Source: Psychrobacter cibarius (GTDB lineage Bacteria > Pseudomonadota > Gammaproteobacteria > Pseudomonadales > Moraxellaceae). Taken from it: a stretch of 64,000 nucleotides of DNA. Shown here piece after piece: positions 9,963-21,281 of this stretch. The position numbers and the translations under genes are program-made. Position 1 is the stretch's first letter. Each line of letters opens with the position of its first letter. Location: NCBI GenBank assembly GCA_030686115.1, contig CP131612.1, positions 806,001-870,000 on the forward strand. The letters are read 5' to 3'. Below the pieces are notes generated by a model that saw only the letters and a list, made by a program, of their open reading frames with translations, was not told the DNA's origin and ran no database searches.

Positions 9963-10472
9963 ATGAAAATTGTTTCCGACAAAATGCCAAAAGTAGATGT
10001 GGCAAGCATCCTCACTAGCGAGGAAATTGCGGCTATTCATGAGTTTATGCACCATTACCCACAAGCACGTGCTGCTTCGCTCGATGCGCTAAAGATTGTG
10101 CAAAAGCGCAACGGCTGGGTCGATGACGCACAAGTGAATGCCATTGCCAATATTCTAGACATTCCGATGTCAGATATGGACGGGGTTGCTACTTTCTTTA
10201 ACCGTATTTATCGTCAGCCTGTCGGTCGCCACGTCATCCTTATCTGTGATTCAGTGGCTTGTTTTTTGACAGGCTATGAGGCGTTATCGTCTGAAATCAG
10301 ATCGCAGCTGGGTATTGAGTATGGTCAGACAACGGCTGATGGTCGTTTTACGCTATTGCCAATTTGCTGCTTAGGTAACTGTGATAAAGGCCCTGCTGTG
10401 TTGATTGACGAAGACACGTATGGTCCTGTTCAGCCTGAAGAAGTCACGCAATTATTGGAGCTATACGCATGA
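9963..10472 (+). CDS. nuoE: NADH-quinone oxidoreductase subunit E
   Basis: The 24-kDa-type subunit with the 2Fe-2S cluster N1a, part of the NADH dehydrogenase module. The four ligand cysteines appear as CDSVAC near residue 95 and CCLGNC near residue 137. The 169 residues match the family. It begins 187 bases after nuoCD, a gap without a gene, and its end overlaps the nuoF start by four bases (ATGA), so the two are translationally coupled. Confidence 0.97.
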   Translation: MKIVSDKMPKVDVASILTSEEIAAIHEFMHHYPQARAASLDALKIVQKRNGWVDDAQVNAIANILDIPMSDMDGVATFFNRIYRQPVGRHVILICDSVACFLTGYEALSSEIRSQLGIEYGQTTADGRFTLLPICCLGNCDKGPAVLIDEDTYGPVQPEEVTQLLELYA

Positions 10473-11893
10473 GATTAACGCTTTCAGAGCAGATTGCTCA
10501 ACGTAGTCAAGGCAAAGCACCTAGCCAGCTTAATGAGCAGCGCATTCCAATTTATGGCGATAAAGCCACAGCGACTAGCGAAACCAAACCATTAACATGG
10601 CGTCTAGCACATCATGATGCCGTCCTAGATTTGACCACCTATGAGTCTTTAAAAGGCTTTGATGGCTTAAAGCAAGCTTTGGGTCAATCGCCTAAAGCAG
10701 TCGGTGACATGATTAAAGCTGCCAACGTCAGAGGTCGCGGTGGTGCAGGCTTTAATGCTGGTTTGAAATGGACATTTATGTCACCGCCAGATGGTCTACC
10801 ACGTTATCTCATCTGTAATGCTGATGAAATGGAGCCGGGCACCTTTAAAGATCGCCTATTGATGGAGCGCCTACCGTTTCAGTTAATTGAAGGTATGTTG
10901 ATTACCGCTCATGCGATTGGTGCAACTGACGGGTATATCTTTATCCGTGGTGAATATATCTTAGCCGCCCAGCGTCTGGTCACTGCCATCGAAGAATGCT
11001 TGGCTAACAATCTCATGGGCAAGAATATTTTAGGCTCAGATTTTAGTTTTAATCTGCATGTGCATACTGGCGCTGGACGTTATATTTGCGGTGAAGAAAC
11101 GGCATTGATTAATTGCTTAGAAGGTCGCCGTGCTAATCCACGTACCAAACCACCGTTTCCACAAATTTCTGGTGCATGGGGTCGTCCAACCGTCGTCAAC
11201 AACGTTGAAACCTTGTGTAACATGCCAGCCATCCTAAACCATGGTGTTGAATGGTATCAGTCATTATCTAACATCAAAGGCAAGAGCCAGACACCGGGTA
11301 CCAAACTGTTTGGCTGCTCAGGTTTAGTCAATGACCCAGGTCTGTGGGAATTACCGTTTGGTTATACGGCACGCGAAATCATTGAAGATTTAGCGGGTGG
11401 TATGATCGAAGGTAAAACCCTCAAAGCTTGGCTACCGGGCGGTGCCTCTACTGACTTTTTAACCACTGAGCATTTAGATGTGGTGGTGGATTTTGACACC
11501 ATTCAAAAAGCAGGTAGCCGTATGGGTACTGGGCTAATTATGGTGGTGGATGAAGCACAAGATATGGTGCCACTCGTTCGTAATCTCGAGATTTTCTTCC
11601 AGCGCGAATCCTGCGGTTGGTGTACGCCATGCCGTGATGGTCTGCCGTGGGGTGTCAAACTGCTTACTGCTATCAATGATGGTGAAGGGCAAGTGGGCGA
11701 CGTGGAAAAGCTAGAAGGCCTCACGCGTGACTTATGGATTGGTAAAACTTTCTGTGCACATGCGCCGGGTGCGATGGAACCACTGATGAGTGCGATTAAA
11801 TATTTCCGTCCAGAGTTTGATCAAAAAATCGCGCAGGCGGTTGGTGTCGATGTCATTGATGCGGCAGCCAATCAACAGCCAGAAGTGAAATAA
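10469..11893 (+). CDS. nuoF: NADH-quinone oxidoreductase subunit F
   Basis: The NADH- and FMN-binding subunit with 4Fe-4S cluster N3, the entry point of electrons. The FMN/NADH glycine-rich loop [13 protein letters not shown] is near residue 90. Cluster ligands are in [12 protein letters not shown] near residue 385 and the cysteine of [13 protein letters not shown] near 425. [15 protein letters not shown] near 200 is the second family signature. The 474-residue length includes a slightly extended N-terminus. It overlaps nuoE by four bases and is followed by nuoG after 10 bases. Confidence 0.98.
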   Translation: MRLTLSEQIAQRSQGKAPSQLNEQRIPIYGDKATATSETKPLTWRLAHHDAVLDLTTYESLKGFDGLKQALGQSPKAVGDMIKAANVRGRGGAGFNAGLKWTFMSPPDGLPRYLICNADEMEPGTFKDRLLMERLPFQLIEGMLITAHAIGATDGYIFIRGEYILAAQRLVTAIEECLANNLMGKNILGSDFSFNLHVHTGAGRYICGEETALINCLEGRRANPRTKPPFPQISGAWGRPTVVNNVETLCNMPAILNHGVEWYQSLSNIKGKSQTPGTKLFGCSGLVNDPGLWELPFGYTAREIIEDLAGGMIEGKTLKAWLPGGASTDFLTTEHLDVVVDFDTIQKAGSRMGTGLIMVVDEAQDMVPLVRNLEIFFQRESCGWCTPCRDGLPWGVKLLTAINDGEGQVGDVEKLEGLTRDLWIGKTFCAHAPGAMEPLMSAIKYFRPEFDQKIAQAVGVDVIDAAANQQPEVK

Positions 11894-11903
11894 GGAGAGC
11901 GGC

Positions 11904-14900
11904 ATGGCAGTCATACATATTGATGGAACCACTGTCGAAGTAGATAGCGCAGATAACTTGCTACAAGCCTGCTTATCACTCGGCATTGATGTGCCGTATT
12001 TTTGTTATCATCCAGCCCTTGGCTCAGTAGGCTCGTGCCGCCAGTGCGCGGTCAAGCAATTCCAAAACAAAGAAGATATGGAAGCAGGTCGTGGTCGTCT
12101 TGTGATGTCATGTATGGTCGCTCCGGGCGATGACATGTATATCTCTGTTACTGACGATGAAGCCAAAGCATTCCGCAAGTCGATGGTTGAGCTACTGATG
12201 ACCAACCATCCACATGACTGTCCAACTTGCGAAGAGGGTGGACATTGTCATCTGCAAGACATGACCTATATGTCAGGTCATAGCCGTCGTCGTTATCGCT
12301 TTACCAAACGCACCCATCATAACCAAGAGCTTGGCCCATTCATCGCGCATGAGATGAACCGCTGTATCGCTTGCTATCGCTGTGTCCGTTTTTATAAAGA
12401 CTACGCAGGCGGCGAAGATTTGGGCGTTTATGGCTCAAATAACCGTGTCTATTTTGGTCGTGATAAAGATGGTCAGTTCGAAAGCGAATTCTCAGGCAAC
12501 TTAACGGAAGTATGCCCAACGGGTGTCTTTACCGATAAAACCCACTCTGAGCGTTATAACCGTAAATGGGACATGCAATATGCGCCAAGCATCTGTCATG
12601 GTTGCTCAGCAGGTTGTAACATCTCACCAGGTGAACGTTATGGTGAATTACGCCGTATTGAAAACCGCTATAACGGTGAAGTAAACCGCTATTTCTTATG
12701 TGACCGTGGTCGCTTCGGTTATGGCTATGTCAATCGTGAAGATCGTCCAACGCAAGCGCTTGAACGTATCAATGATAAGCATGTCAAAATCAATATTGAC
12801 TACGCACTCGATGAAACCATCAAACGTATCAAAGATAAAAAAGTTATCGGTATTGGTTCACCGCGCGCCAGTCTAGAGACCAACTTTGCACTAAAAAATC
12901 TGGTTGGCTTTGATAAGTTTTCAACGGGTCTCAATCATCAGCAGCAAGCACTGGTCAATAAATGCATCGAAGTATTAAGTACTGATGGCATTTATAACCC
13001 AAGCATGACTGATATCGAAAGCTATGATGCGGTGTTGGTATTGGGTGAAGATATCACCCAAACCTCATCGCGTGTCGCGTTGTCAGTACGCCAAGCGGCA
13101 AAAAACGAAGGCCTGAAAATGGCAGCGGCATTGCAAACGCAGCCGTGGCTTGCAGAGCCTGTTAAACGTATTGCTCAAGATGCGTTAAGCCCAGTTTATG
13201 TCATCGATGTGGTGCAAACTAAGCTAGAAGACATCAGTAAAGTCAGTGTCGTAGCAACGCCTGAAGACATCACTAAACTTGGCTTTAAAGTGGCTGATGA
13301 GATTGTCAATTTCGCTGATGATTTCGCAGAAATCGCAGACCCACAAGCGGCTGATCAAGATGTCAGTGCTGAGACAGATGGCATGCAAGCATTAGCTAAG
13401 CAAATCGCTTATGACTTGATTCAAGCAGACAAGCCATTGGTCATCTCGGGTAGTAGCTTATCTTCTACGGCTTTGATTGAAGCAGCGGCGCAGATTACTC
13501 AAGCATTGACGCAGAAACGCTCAGCCATTAAAGCGACTGAACAGCAGCAAGTGGACACGTATAATGCTCAAGTCCGTGATGAGCAAGCGCAAATAGAAGA
13601 TAAAGAGCTATCTGCCAAGCCAAACAAACCTGAAACCGGTGTTGATACAGAAACGCAAGACAATGTAGAACGCGCTCCTGCTAAAAAACTTGAGCTGAAA
13701 GAAGTAAACAATAAATATCAGGCACAAGCAGGTATTTACCTAACGGTTACCGATGCCAATAGCATGGGTGTTTGCATGCTTGGCGGTCAATCAGTCGAAG
13801 AGCTACTGGCGACTGATTTTGATGTGGTGATTGTTGCCGAAAATCAGCTAACAGATGCCATCGATGCCAGTAAGTTGACTCAACTATTAGCCGATAAGAC
13901 TGTCATTGCCTTAGATCACCAGCTGCTTGATTGGCATAAAGATGTCGATATCGTATTGCCAGCAGCAAGCTTTGCTGAAGCGGATGGTACGTTGATATCG
14001 GCTGAAGGTCGTGCACAGCGCTTCTTCCAAGTTTACGACAACGAATACTACCATCCAATGAGCAGTATTAAAGAAGGCTGGCGCTGGTTACATGCCGTGC
14101 ATAGCAGCATCGAAGGTCGTGATGTCGATTGGACGCAGCTAGATGACGTCATCAATGCATTAATTGCTACACATCCTAAGCTTGCGGGTATTAAAAATGC
14201 TGCTCCTGATGCCGATTACCGTATGACTGGTCTGAAGATTGCTCGTCAGCCGCGTCGCTATTCAGGTCGTACCGCTATGCGTGCACCGATATCTGTGCAT
14301 GAGCCGATGCAGCCAAAAGATTTGGATACTGGCTTAACCTTCTCAATGGAAGGTTATAGTGGTAAAGAAACGCCAAGCTCGATGATTCCTTTTGCCAATG
14401 CGGCAGGTTGGAACTCACCACAAGCGTGGAACAAGTATCAAGATAAGGTCGGTGGTCATCTAAAAAATGGCGACCCAGGTGTGCGCATGTTCGATCAGCT
14501 AGCACGTTTAGAAACACGTCAATATGTTGCACCAGATGCTATGTCTGCGAAGACGACGGATATGCAGCAAGGACAAGCTAAACTGGTGCCTATTCATAAT
14601 ATCTATGCCAGCTCTATGATGGCGTCACGTAGCCCAGTGGTTGCGGAGCAACTGCCTGTTGCTGCATGGCGTATCGGGATGGATGATGCTAAGGACTGGA
14701 ACATCGCTAATGGCGATTACTTAGCGATTGAAATCGATAAGCAACAAATCACCTTGCCAGTACAGATTGTCGGTTATTTAGCAGAAGGCTGTATCGGTTA
14801 CCCAGTTGGGCAGGTGAGTATCATTCATCCATCAATGCCAGCGTCGGTTCGCAAAGTGGATGCACCAGTGACGATGATGGGTAGCATGGCTAACGATATG

Positions 14901-14960
14901 ATGAACAATAACGATGCTGCGCAAATGAACACAGCACCGACCACCACACAGGAGGTGTAA
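11904..14960 (+). CDS. nuoG: NADH-quinone oxidoreductase subunit G, enlarged
   Basis: The large iron-sulfur subunit of the peripheral arm. It has an N-terminal 2Fe-2S domain (cysteines in [15 protein letters not shown] near residue 34), the His/Cys N5 site [14 protein letters not shown] near 102, a further cluster at CIACYRC near 150 with CPTGV near 208, and the extra N7 site CHGCSAGC near 232 with CDRG near 268. A molybdopterin-oxidoreductase-like domain follows. At 1018 residues it is about 110 longer than the E. coli protein. Much of the excess is a charged, glutamine- and lysine-rich insertion at about residues 540-605 that looks disordered. GGAG precedes the ATG. Confidence 0.97.
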   Translation: MAVIHIDGTTVEVDSADNLLQACLSLGIDVPYFCYHPALGSVGSCRQCAVKQFQNKEDMEAGRGRLVMSCMVAPGDDMYISVTDDEAKAFRKSMVELLMTNHPHDCPTCEEGGHCHLQDMTYMSGHSRRRYRFTKRTHHNQELGPFIAHEMNRCIACYRCVRFYKDYAGGEDLGVYGSNNRVYFGRDKDGQFESEFSGNLTEVCPTGVFTDKTHSERYNRKWDMQYAPSICHGCSAGCNISPGERYGELRRIENRYNGEVNRYFLCDRGRFGYGYVNREDRPTQALERINDKHVKINIDYALDETIKRIKDKKVIGIGSPRASLETNFALKNLVGFDKFSTGLNHQQQALVNKCIEVLSTDGIYNPSMTDIESYDAVLVLGEDITQTSSRVALSVRQAAKNEGLKMAAALQTQPWLAEPVKRIAQDALSPVYVIDVVQTKLEDISKVSVVATPEDITKLGFKVADEIVNFADDFAEIADPQAADQDVSAETDGMQALAKQIAYDLIQADKPLVISGSSLSSTALIEAAAQITQALTQKRSAIKATEQQQVDTYNAQVRDEQAQIEDKELSAKPNKPETGVDTETQDNVERAPAKKLELKEVNNKYQAQAGIYLTVTDANSMGVCMLGGQSVEELLATDFDVVIVAENQLTDAIDASKLTQLLADKTVIALDHQLLDWHKDVDIVLPAASFAEADGTLISAEGRAQRFFQVYDNEYYHPMSSIKEGWRWLHAVHSSIEGRDVDWTQLDDVINALIATHPKLAGIKNAAPDADYRMTGLKIARQPRRYSGRTAMRAPISVHEPMQPKDLDTGLTFSMEGYSGKETPSSMIPFANAAGWNSPQAWNKYQDKVGGHLKNGDPGVRMFDQLARLETRQYVAPDAMSAKTTDMQQGQAKLVPIHNIYASSMMASRSPVVAEQLPVAAWRIGMDDAKDWNIANGDYLAIEIDKQQITLPVQIVGYLAEGCIGYPVGQVSIIHPSMPASVRKVDAPVTMMGSMANDMMNNNDAAQMNTAPTTTQEV

Positions 14961-14961
14961 T

Positions 14962-16005
14962 ATGCAAGTTACCCGTATTATCCCTGATGTGCCAAGCTTA
15001 TTGGCTGATAGCATGAGCTTTGATGCTTGGTCCATTTTATTTATGGTCGGGCAATCACTGGTCATCTTCTTGGTCGTGGTTATGGTTGCCGCTATGATGA
15101 TTGTCTATGAGCGCCGTATGCTAGCTTTATGGCAGGATCGTTACGGTCCAAACCGCGTCGGACCCTTTGGTTCGTTGCAGCTGGTTGCTGATATGCTCAA
15201 AATCTTCTTTAAAGAAGATTGGACGCCGAACTTTACCGATAAGTTCATGTTTACCTTGGCACCTGCGGTCGCGATGTTTACCGCATTGGCCTCATTTGCC
15301 ATTATTCCTATCTCGCCAACGCTTGGTGTTGCTGACTGGGATATCGGTATTCTGTTCTTCTTTGCGATGGCAGGTATTGCCGTCTATGCAGTCATGTTCG
15401 GTGGCTGGGCATCAGCGAATAAATTCTCACTACTCGGCGGGCTACGTTCAGCAGCACAAACGATCAGTTATGAAGTCTTCTTGGGCTTATCGCTAATGGG
15501 TGTGGTCGCATTGACCGGCTCATTTAACTTGCGTGCTATTGTTGAAGCGCAAATCGACGGCTGGTATATCATTCCGCAGTTTTTTGGCTTTTTGACCTTT
15601 GTCGTTGCTGGTGTTGCAGTCACCCATAGACATCCATTTGATCAGCCAGAAGCAGAGCAAGAGCTGGCTGAAGGCTATCATGTTGAATATTCTGGCATGA
15701 AGTTCGGTATGTTTTTTATTGGCGAATATGTCAACGTTGTACTGATTTCTGCCTTGATGACTTGCCTATTTTTTGGCGGTTGGTTGGCACCTTTTAATTT
15801 AGATATTCCGTTTATTCCACCAGCTTTTTGGTTCATGATTAAAACGCTGTTCTTTATGACCATGTTTATTTTGGCTCGAGGCTCACTCATGCGTCCGCGT
15901 TATGATCAAGTGATGAACTTTGGCTGGAAAGTTTGTCTGCCAGTAACGCTGATTAATCTGTTGGTTACTGCTGCGGTCATTTTGATCTTTTCCCCAACGT
16001 TATAG
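14962..16005 (+). CDS. nuoH: NADH-quinone oxidoreductase subunit H
   Basis: Membrane subunit at the joint between the arms, forming much of the quinone chamber. About eight hydrophobic helices are visible. The family signature [20 protein letters not shown] lies near residue 49, and the acidic loop around [22 protein letters not shown] lies near 215-235. The 347-residue length is slightly longer than E. coli (325) because of the N-terminus. It starts one base after the nuoG stop, with AGGAGG inside the end of nuoG as ribosome site. Confidence 0.98.
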   Translation: MQVTRIIPDVPSLLADSMSFDAWSILFMVGQSLVIFLVVVMVAAMMIVYERRMLALWQDRYGPNRVGPFGSLQLVADMLKIFFKEDWTPNFTDKFMFTLAPAVAMFTALASFAIIPISPTLGVADWDIGILFFFAMAGIAVYAVMFGGWASANKFSLLGGLRSAAQTISYEVFLGLSLMGVVALTGSFNLRAIVEAQIDGWYIIPQFFGFLTFVVAGVAVTHRHPFDQPEAEQELAEGYHVEYSGMKFGMFFIGEYVNVVLISALMTCLFFGGWLAPFNLDIPFIPPAFWFMIKTLFFMTMFILARGSLMRPRYDQVMNFGWKVCLPVTLINLLVTAAVILIFSPTL

Positions 16006-16073
16006 TCATCACTAGTAGCCATTACTAGCCATCATTGATGAACTAGGGTAAAGCTGATAAGGATAATAATCCC

Positions 16074-16622
16074 ATGTTTACTACCATAAAAAAGACCGTC
16101 ATTGGACTATTTACCATTGTCCGCAGCATGTGGATGGTCAATAGTCATGCGCTCAGACCGCGTGACACCATCCTTTATCCTGAGGTGCCGGTACCTGTGC
16201 CGCCGCGTTTTCGTGGACGTATTGTCCTAACGCGTGACCCTGATGGAGACGAGCGCTGTGTGGCTTGTAACTTGTGTGCGGTGGCATGCCCGGTAGGGTG
16301 TATCTCCTTACAAAAAGCGGAACGTGAAGACGGTCGTTGGTATCCAGAGTTTTTTCGAATTAACTTTTCGCGCTGTATTTTTTGTGGCTTGTGTGAAGAG
16401 GCGTGTCCAACGACAGCCATTCAAATGACGCCTGACTTTGAGTTGGGTGAATATAAGCGCCAAGACTTGGTCTATGAAAAAGAGCATTTGCTCATTTCAG
16501 GGCCGGGTAAATATCCTGATTATAACTATTATCGTGTGACGGGTATGGCGGTAGCGGACAAACCAAAAGGCGCAGCACAAAACGAAGCTGCACCGATTGA
16601 TCTAAGGAGCTTGCTACCATGA
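16074..16622 (+). CDS. nuoI: NADH-quinone oxidoreductase subunit I
   Basis: Ferredoxin-like subunit with clusters N6a and N6b that passes electrons to NuoB. Two classical 4Fe-4S motifs are present: [15 protein letters not shown] near residue 62 and [15 protein letters not shown] near 102. An N-terminal amphipathic stretch precedes them. The 182-residue length is typical. The stop overlaps the nuoJ start by four bases (ATGA), and AAGGATAATAA upstream of the ATG serves as ribosome site. Confidence 0.98.
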   Translation: MFTTIKKTVIGLFTIVRSMWMVNSHALRPRDTILYPEVPVPVPPRFRGRIVLTRDPDGDERCVACNLCAVACPVGCISLQKAEREDGRWYPEFFRINFSRCIFCGLCEEACPTTAIQMTPDFELGEYKRQDLVYEKEHLLISGPGKYPDYNYYRVTGMAVADKPKGAAQNEAAPIDLRSLLP

Positions 16623-17365
16623 TGAATATTTTGAACCATCCTGAACTGGCTGGGTTTTATTCGCTTGCAGCAGTGGCCATATTTGCCAGTCTGCGCGTCG
16701 TGACTCAAGCCAATCCAGTGCATGCTATTTTATCGATGATTGTGTCATTACTGGCAATCGCAGGGATATTTTTTGTACTAGGCGCGCCATTTGCTGGTGC
16801 GTTAGAGATAGTCGTCTATGCCGGTGCTATTATGGTGCTATTTGTCTTTGTTATTATGATGCTGAACTTGGGTATGAGCAATGATGAGCGTGAAGAGCGC
16901 TGGCTTGATGCGGGCACTTGGGCGCTACCGACAGGGTTAACGATTATTATCGCGGTTGTGCTGTATGCGATGATTGGTATGGGTCATGACGAAGCGGCAA
17001 TGATTGGTGGCTCGACAATATCTGCCAAAGCAGTCGGTACGGTGCTATTTACTAAATATGTGATGTTGATAGAAGTGGCGGCATTGCTACTGTTGGCAGC
17101 CTTGGTCGCCGCTTATCATTTGGGTAAAGAGTCTATCGCTGATGAGGTTACTGTTAATGTAAACCACAGTAATGATAGTCAAGTATCTAATGCTAATGTC
17201 GCGAGTATCAAACACTACGATGATCACGGCATGCCTATAGATGCTGACGCGGCGAAAATGGCAGAACCTTACGAATATAAAGATGTTGACCCGCATGACT
17301 ATGTAAGTATGAATGCAGGTACGCAGCTGGGTGTGAATAAAGTCACGCGCAAGGAGTCAGACTAA
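16619..17365 (+). CDS. nuoJ: NADH-quinone oxidoreductase subunit J
   Basis: Membrane-arm subunit with five predicted helices (within residues 1-175). The conserved glycine-rich helix [18 protein letters not shown] near residue 68 matches the pi-bulge helix of the family. The C-terminus extends about 70 residues beyond the last helix as a hydrophilic tail rich in Asp, Asn and Val, so the protein (248) is longer than the E. coli subunit (184). It overlaps nuoI by four bases and nuoK by one base. Confidence 0.96.
   Translation: MMNILNHPELAGFYSLAAVAIFASLRVVTQANPVHAILSMIVSLLAIAGIFFVLGAPFAGALEIVVYAGAIMVLFVFVIMMLNLGMSNDEREERWLDAGTWALPTGLTIIIAVVLYAMIGMGHDEAAMIGGSTISAKAVGTVLFTKYVMLIEVAALLLLAALVAAYHLGKESIADEVTVNVNHSNDSQVSNANVASIKHYDDHGMPIDADAAKMAEPYEYKDVDPHDYVSMNAGTQLGVNKVTRKESD
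17351..17356 (+). promoter_or_regulatory. Ribosome binding site deciding the nuoK start
   Basis: AAGGAG stands 8 bases before the ATG at 17365, an ideal spacing. The ATG at 17470, which would give a NuoK of normal length, has no comparable site. The ribosome site therefore supports the extended N-terminus. Confidence 0.7.
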
Positions 17366-17772
17366 TGGTACTAGCAGCGAGCGTGGCACAAGATGTGTCA
17401 AACGTGCCGTTTGCCCACGAGGTAGCAGGCTTAGTACAGCCAGTTGCTGAGGCGCAGAATGTACTGGGCATGATACCCATGAGCCATGGACTGATTTTGG
17501 CAGGTATCTTATTTGCCATTGGTCTGTGCGGCGTCATGGTACGACGTAATTTCCTATTTATGCTAATGAGCCTTGAGATCATGATGAATGCAACAGCATT
17601 AGCATTTGTGGTGGCAGGTAGTCGTTGGGTCGATCCAGATGGACAGATTATGTTTATCTTTATTTTGACCTTGGCAGCAGCAGAGGCCGCCATTGGTTTG
17701 GCAATATTATTGCGGTTTTATCATCAGCGTGGGCATCTCGATGTCGATAGCGCCAATGAGATGAAAGGATGA
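17365..17772 (+). CDS. nuoK: NADH-quinone oxidoreductase subunit K with N-terminal extension
   Basis: Small antiporter-related (MnhC-like) membrane subunit with three helices. The core from residue 36 ([12 protein letters not shown]) through the conserved [14 protein letters not shown] and [13 protein letters not shown] helices aligns with the usual 100-residue NuoK, including the two buried glutamates (in SLEIM and AEAAI). The annotated start adds 35 residues before this core and is supported by a strong ribosome site and by the one-base overlap with nuoJ. If the internal ATG at 17470 is used, the protein would have the standard length. Confidence 0.93.
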   Translation: MVLAASVAQDVSNVPFAHEVAGLVQPVAEAQNVLGMIPMSHGLILAGILFAIGLCGVMVRRNFLFMLMSLEIMMNATALAFVVAGSRWVDPDGQIMFIFILTLAAAEAAIGLAILLRFYHQRGHLDVDSANEMKG

Positions 17773-17776
17773 TGTC

Positions 17777-19651
17777 ATGAGTTTATTACCATTAACCTTT
17801 ATATTCCCGCTCGTTGGCTTTTTGATTTTAGCCTTTATGCGCGACAAGCTAACAGAGCAGGTGGCAGCGATTGTCGGTGTCGGTAGTATGCTGTTATCAG
17901 CACTATGCACGTTAATCGTTAGTTATACTTTTTTAACCAATAATCCAGCAGGAACAGTCATAGAGATCCCGCTTTGGACATGGTTCCAAGTCGGAGATTT
18001 TGCCCCAAGTTTCGGTCTGAGCTTTGATGGTTTGGCACTGACGATGACGGGTGTCATCACTGGGATTGGCTTTTTAATCCATCTCTTTGCCGCTTGGTAT
18101 ATGAAAGGTGACACTGGCTTTGCCCGCTTCTTTAGCTATATGAATTTGTTTGTCGCCAGCATGCTGTTGCTAGTCTTGGCAGATAACTTGTTCTTGCTTT
18201 ATCTTGGCTGGGAAGGCGTTGGTATCTGTTCGTACTTACTGATCGGTTTTTATTACCATGACCGCGCCAATGGTCTTGCAGCGATGAAAGCCTTTACGGT
18301 GACGCGCGTGGGTGATGTATTCTTAGCCTTCGGTCTGTTTTTATTATTCCGTGAATTTGGTACGCTTAATATTCAAGAAATTATTACTCGTGCACCAGAA
18401 GTGTTTGATATCAACAATCCAACGATGATGTTGACCACCATGATGTTGGTTGGCGGCGCGATGGGTAAATCAGCGCAGCTGCCATTACATACATGGCTTG
18501 CTGATGCGATGGCAGGTCCGACGCCAGTATCAGCGCTTATTCACGCGGCAACGATGGTCACGGCAGGTGTTTATTTAATCGCTCGCTTACATCCATTGTT
18601 TGAGCTGACCCCTGGTATTTTATTATATTGGGTCGGCGGCGTAGGGGCGTTGACGTTGGTCGTTGCTGGATTCTGTGCACTGGCACAAACCGACATCAAA
18701 CGTATTCTTGCTTATTCAACGATGAGCCAAATCGGCTATATGTTCTTAGCACTCGGCGTTGGCGCGTGGCAAGGCGCAATCTTCCATTTGATGACTCATG
18801 CTTTCTTTAAAGCCCTGTTATTCTTATCATCAGGTGCCGTCATCCTTGCGGTACATCATGAGCAAAACATCTTTAAGATGGGCGGTCTACGTAAAAAGAT
18901 ACCGTTGGTATTTTGGTGCTATATCGTTGGTGGCGGTGCATTGGCAGCTATACCCTGGGTCACGGTCGGTTTTTACTCTAAAGAAGCGATTCTTTGGGAG
19001 AGTTATGCAACTGGTCACATGGTTTTATTCTATATGGGTGTATTCGGTGCTTTCTTAACCGCGCTTTATACCTTCCGTATGATTTGGATTATCTTCTTTG
19101 GTGAAGAAAAGACCCATGCTCATAAATTATCTGGTGTGTCATATTGGCTGCCACTTAGTGTGTTGCTCGTATTATCAACGGCAGTGGGTGCATTTATCAC
19201 TCCGCCATTACAAGGCGTCTTGCCAGAGAGTGTTGGGCATTTATTGGAAGTCGCTGGTCAAGCGCATGGTAAGCATACGGCTGAGTTTATCGCCATGGGT
19301 GCGATGCTGGCTGGTCTAATAATAGCGGCGCTATTATATGTGGTGGATAAAGGTCGCGTGCTCACCCGCTTTAAGCGCTCACGTGTTGGTGGGGCGCTAT
19401 ATCACTGGTGTTATCATGGTCTAGGTTTTGATGCGCTATACGATGTAATTTTTGTAAAACCCTTTTTGTTCATCGGCCGCTTATTTAAAGCCGACCCTAT
19501 CGATAAAGCGTGGCTCGTCTTGCCTAAGCTGGCATCTGCTGGTAATAAGGTATTGTCTGCGACGCAAACAGGGTCACTTCGAGGTTACGCTGCAAGCTTT
19601 GGCTTGGGCATGGCTGTATTACTAGTGCTGGTAATGATGACGGTGGTATAA
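17777..19651 (+). CDS. nuoL: NADH-quinone oxidoreductase subunit L
   Basis: Distal antiporter-like proton-pumping subunit. It has many hydrophobic helices, with the conserved LLYLGWEGVGICSYLLIGF segment (lysine/glutamate network) near residue 137 and MGKSAQLPLHTWLADAMAGPTPVSALIHAATMVTAG near 228-263. The long C-terminal lateral helix region follows at about 520-600. The length (624) is close to E. coli (613). It begins 4 bases after the nuoK stop. Confidence 0.98.
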   Translation: MSLLPLTFIFPLVGFLILAFMRDKLTEQVAAIVGVGSMLLSALCTLIVSYTFLTNNPAGTVIEIPLWTWFQVGDFAPSFGLSFDGLALTMTGVITGIGFLIHLFAAWYMKGDTGFARFFSYMNLFVASMLLLVLADNLFLLYLGWEGVGICSYLLIGFYYHDRANGLAAMKAFTVTRVGDVFLAFGLFLLFREFGTLNIQEIITRAPEVFDINNPTMMLTTMMLVGGAMGKSAQLPLHTWLADAMAGPTPVSALIHAATMVTAGVYLIARLHPLFELTPGILLYWVGGVGALTLVVAGFCALAQTDIKRILAYSTMSQIGYMFLALGVGAWQGAIFHLMTHAFFKALLFLSSGAVILAVHHEQNIFKMGGLRKKIPLVFWCYIVGGGALAAIPWVTVGFYSKEAILWESYATGHMVLFYMGVFGAFLTALYTFRMIWIIFFGEEKTHAHKLSGVSYWLPLSVLLVLSTAVGAFITPPLQGVLPESVGHLLEVAGQAHGKHTAEFIAMGAMLAGLIIAALLYVVDKGRVLTRFKRSRVGGALYHWCYHGLGFDALYDVIFVKPFLFIGRLFKADPIDKAWLVLPKLASAGNKVLSATQTGSLRGYAASFGLGMAVLLVLVMMTVV

Positions 19652-19652
19652 G

Positions 19653-21278
19653 ATGATTGAGTTACAACAAACGTGGATGCTACCAGCATTAATTGCAATT
19701 CCCTTTATTGCCGGGTTGTTATGTTGGTTGGTCGAGCGCTTTAATAAACGTCTGCCGCGCTGGATTGCTCTAATCGGTATGACGTTGACCTTTGTATTGT
19801 CGCTAGTGCTGTGGCAATACGGCGACTTTAGTGGCATGAGTAAGCAAGTCATTGCGCCAGACGCTGCTGTGCCTTGGGTCGCTGAATTTAGTGTGCCATG
19901 GATACCGAGCTTTGGTATTAGCTTCCATTTAGCGATGGATGGCTTGTCACTGATGATGGTGGCGTTGACAGGATTGCTCGGTATTGCCGCAGTGGCTTGT
20001 TCGTGGAATGAGATTCAGCGTCGAGTCGGCTTTTTCCATCTCAACCTTTTGTGGAGTTTGGGCGGCGTCATTGGTGTTTTCTTAGCCATTGACCTCTTCT
20101 TGTTCTTCTTCTTTTGGGAGATGATGCTGGTTCCTATCTACTTCTTGATCGCTATTTGGGGTCATGATGTGGTTGGCAAAACTAAGGAATACGCAGCGAC
20201 TAAGTTCTTTATTTATACCCAGGCATCTGGGCTTATTATGCTGGTCGGCATTTTGATATTGGTCATTATCAGCTACGCTCAAAAAGGGGTGGTGAGCTTT
20301 AATTATAATGATTTGCTCGGTACGTCACTTGGCGGCTGGGAATATCCGATCATGCTGTGCTTCTTTATTGGCTTTGCGGTTAAGTTGCCGATTATTCCGT
20401 TCCATGGCTGGTTGCCAGATGCGCATGCACAAGCACCAACGGCAGGTTCGGTGGATTTGGCAGGGGTTTTGATTAAAACCGCAGCTTATGGCTTGATTCG
20501 TTTCGTGTTGCCATTATTTCCAGCAGCATCACAAGATTTTGCGCCGATTGCGATGACCTTGGGTACGATTGGTATCTTCTATGGTGCATGGCTCGCCTTT
20601 ATGCAGACCGATATGAAGCGTTTGCTGGCTTATACCAGTATCTCGCATATGGGCTTTGTGGTATTGGCGATTTATGCAGGCACTTTATTAAGCTTGCAAG
20701 GTCTGATGATTCAGATGCTCGCACATGGCTTAAGCTCAGCAGCGCTATTCATCATGGCAGGACAGTTATATGAGCGTCTACATACGCGTGATTTGACCTT
20801 GATGGGTGGTATGTGGGGTCAGTTCCGTTACTACGCACCGATACTGATGTTCTTCTGTGCGGCATTGCTCGGTATTCCGGGCACAGGTAACTTCATCGGC
20901 GAGTTCATGATTTTATTTGGTGCTTTTGCTCAGTATCCAGTATTTGTGGTCTTTGCAACATTCAGTCTGGTACTAGCAGGGCTATACTCGCTTATTTTGA
21001 TTCACCGTGCACTATTTGGTAAAAACAACATCGAAGCAGTCGCCATGCAAGAAACCAAGTTACATGGTTTGCCTATGCGTCCATTAAAAGATTTGGGCAA
21101 GCGTGAGTTGTCATTGTTATTGATGCTCGCTGCAGGTTTGGTCTGGCTCGGTCTATATCCACAGCCGTTCCTTGATACCTCAAGTCATGCGATGCAGTGG
21201 ATCAATAATGCATATATATACAGTCAAGTCACACAAGTAGATGCGTCGCAACTGCTTGATGCAATGGAGGCACGTTAA
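19653..21278 (+). CDS. nuoM: NADH-quinone oxidoreductase subunit M
   Basis: Antiporter-like proton-pumping subunit of the membrane arm. The LFFFFWEMMLVPIYFLIAIWG helix with the essential glutamate is near residue 155, and the signature KLPIIPFHGWLPDAHAQAPTAGSVDLAGVLIKTAAYG is near 248-284. MKRLLAYTSISHMGFV near 324 carries the conserved lysine/histidine region. The length of 541 is slightly longer than E. coli (509). It starts one base after the nuoL stop. Confidence 0.98.
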   Translation: MIELQQTWMLPALIAIPFIAGLLCWLVERFNKRLPRWIALIGMTLTFVLSLVLWQYGDFSGMSKQVIAPDAAVPWVAEFSVPWIPSFGISFHLAMDGLSLMMVALTGLLGIAAVACSWNEIQRRVGFFHLNLLWSLGGVIGVFLAIDLFLFFFFWEMMLVPIYFLIAIWGHDVVGKTKEYAATKFFIYTQASGLIMLVGILILVIISYAQKGVVSFNYNDLLGTSLGGWEYPIMLCFFIGFAVKLPIIPFHGWLPDAHAQAPTAGSVDLAGVLIKTAAYGLIRFVLPLFPAASQDFAPIAMTLGTIGIFYGAWLAFMQTDMKRLLAYTSISHMGFVVLAIYAGTLLSLQGLMIQMLAHGLSSAALFIMAGQLYERLHTRDLTLMGGMWGQFRYYAPILMFFCAALLGIPGTGNFIGEFMILFGAFAQYPVFVVFATFSLVLAGLYSLILIHRALFGKNNIEAVAMQETKLHGLPMRPLKDLGKRELSLLLMLAAGLVWLGLYPQPFLDTSSHAMQWINNAYIYSQVTQVDASQLLDAMEAR

Positions 21279-21281
21279 GTC

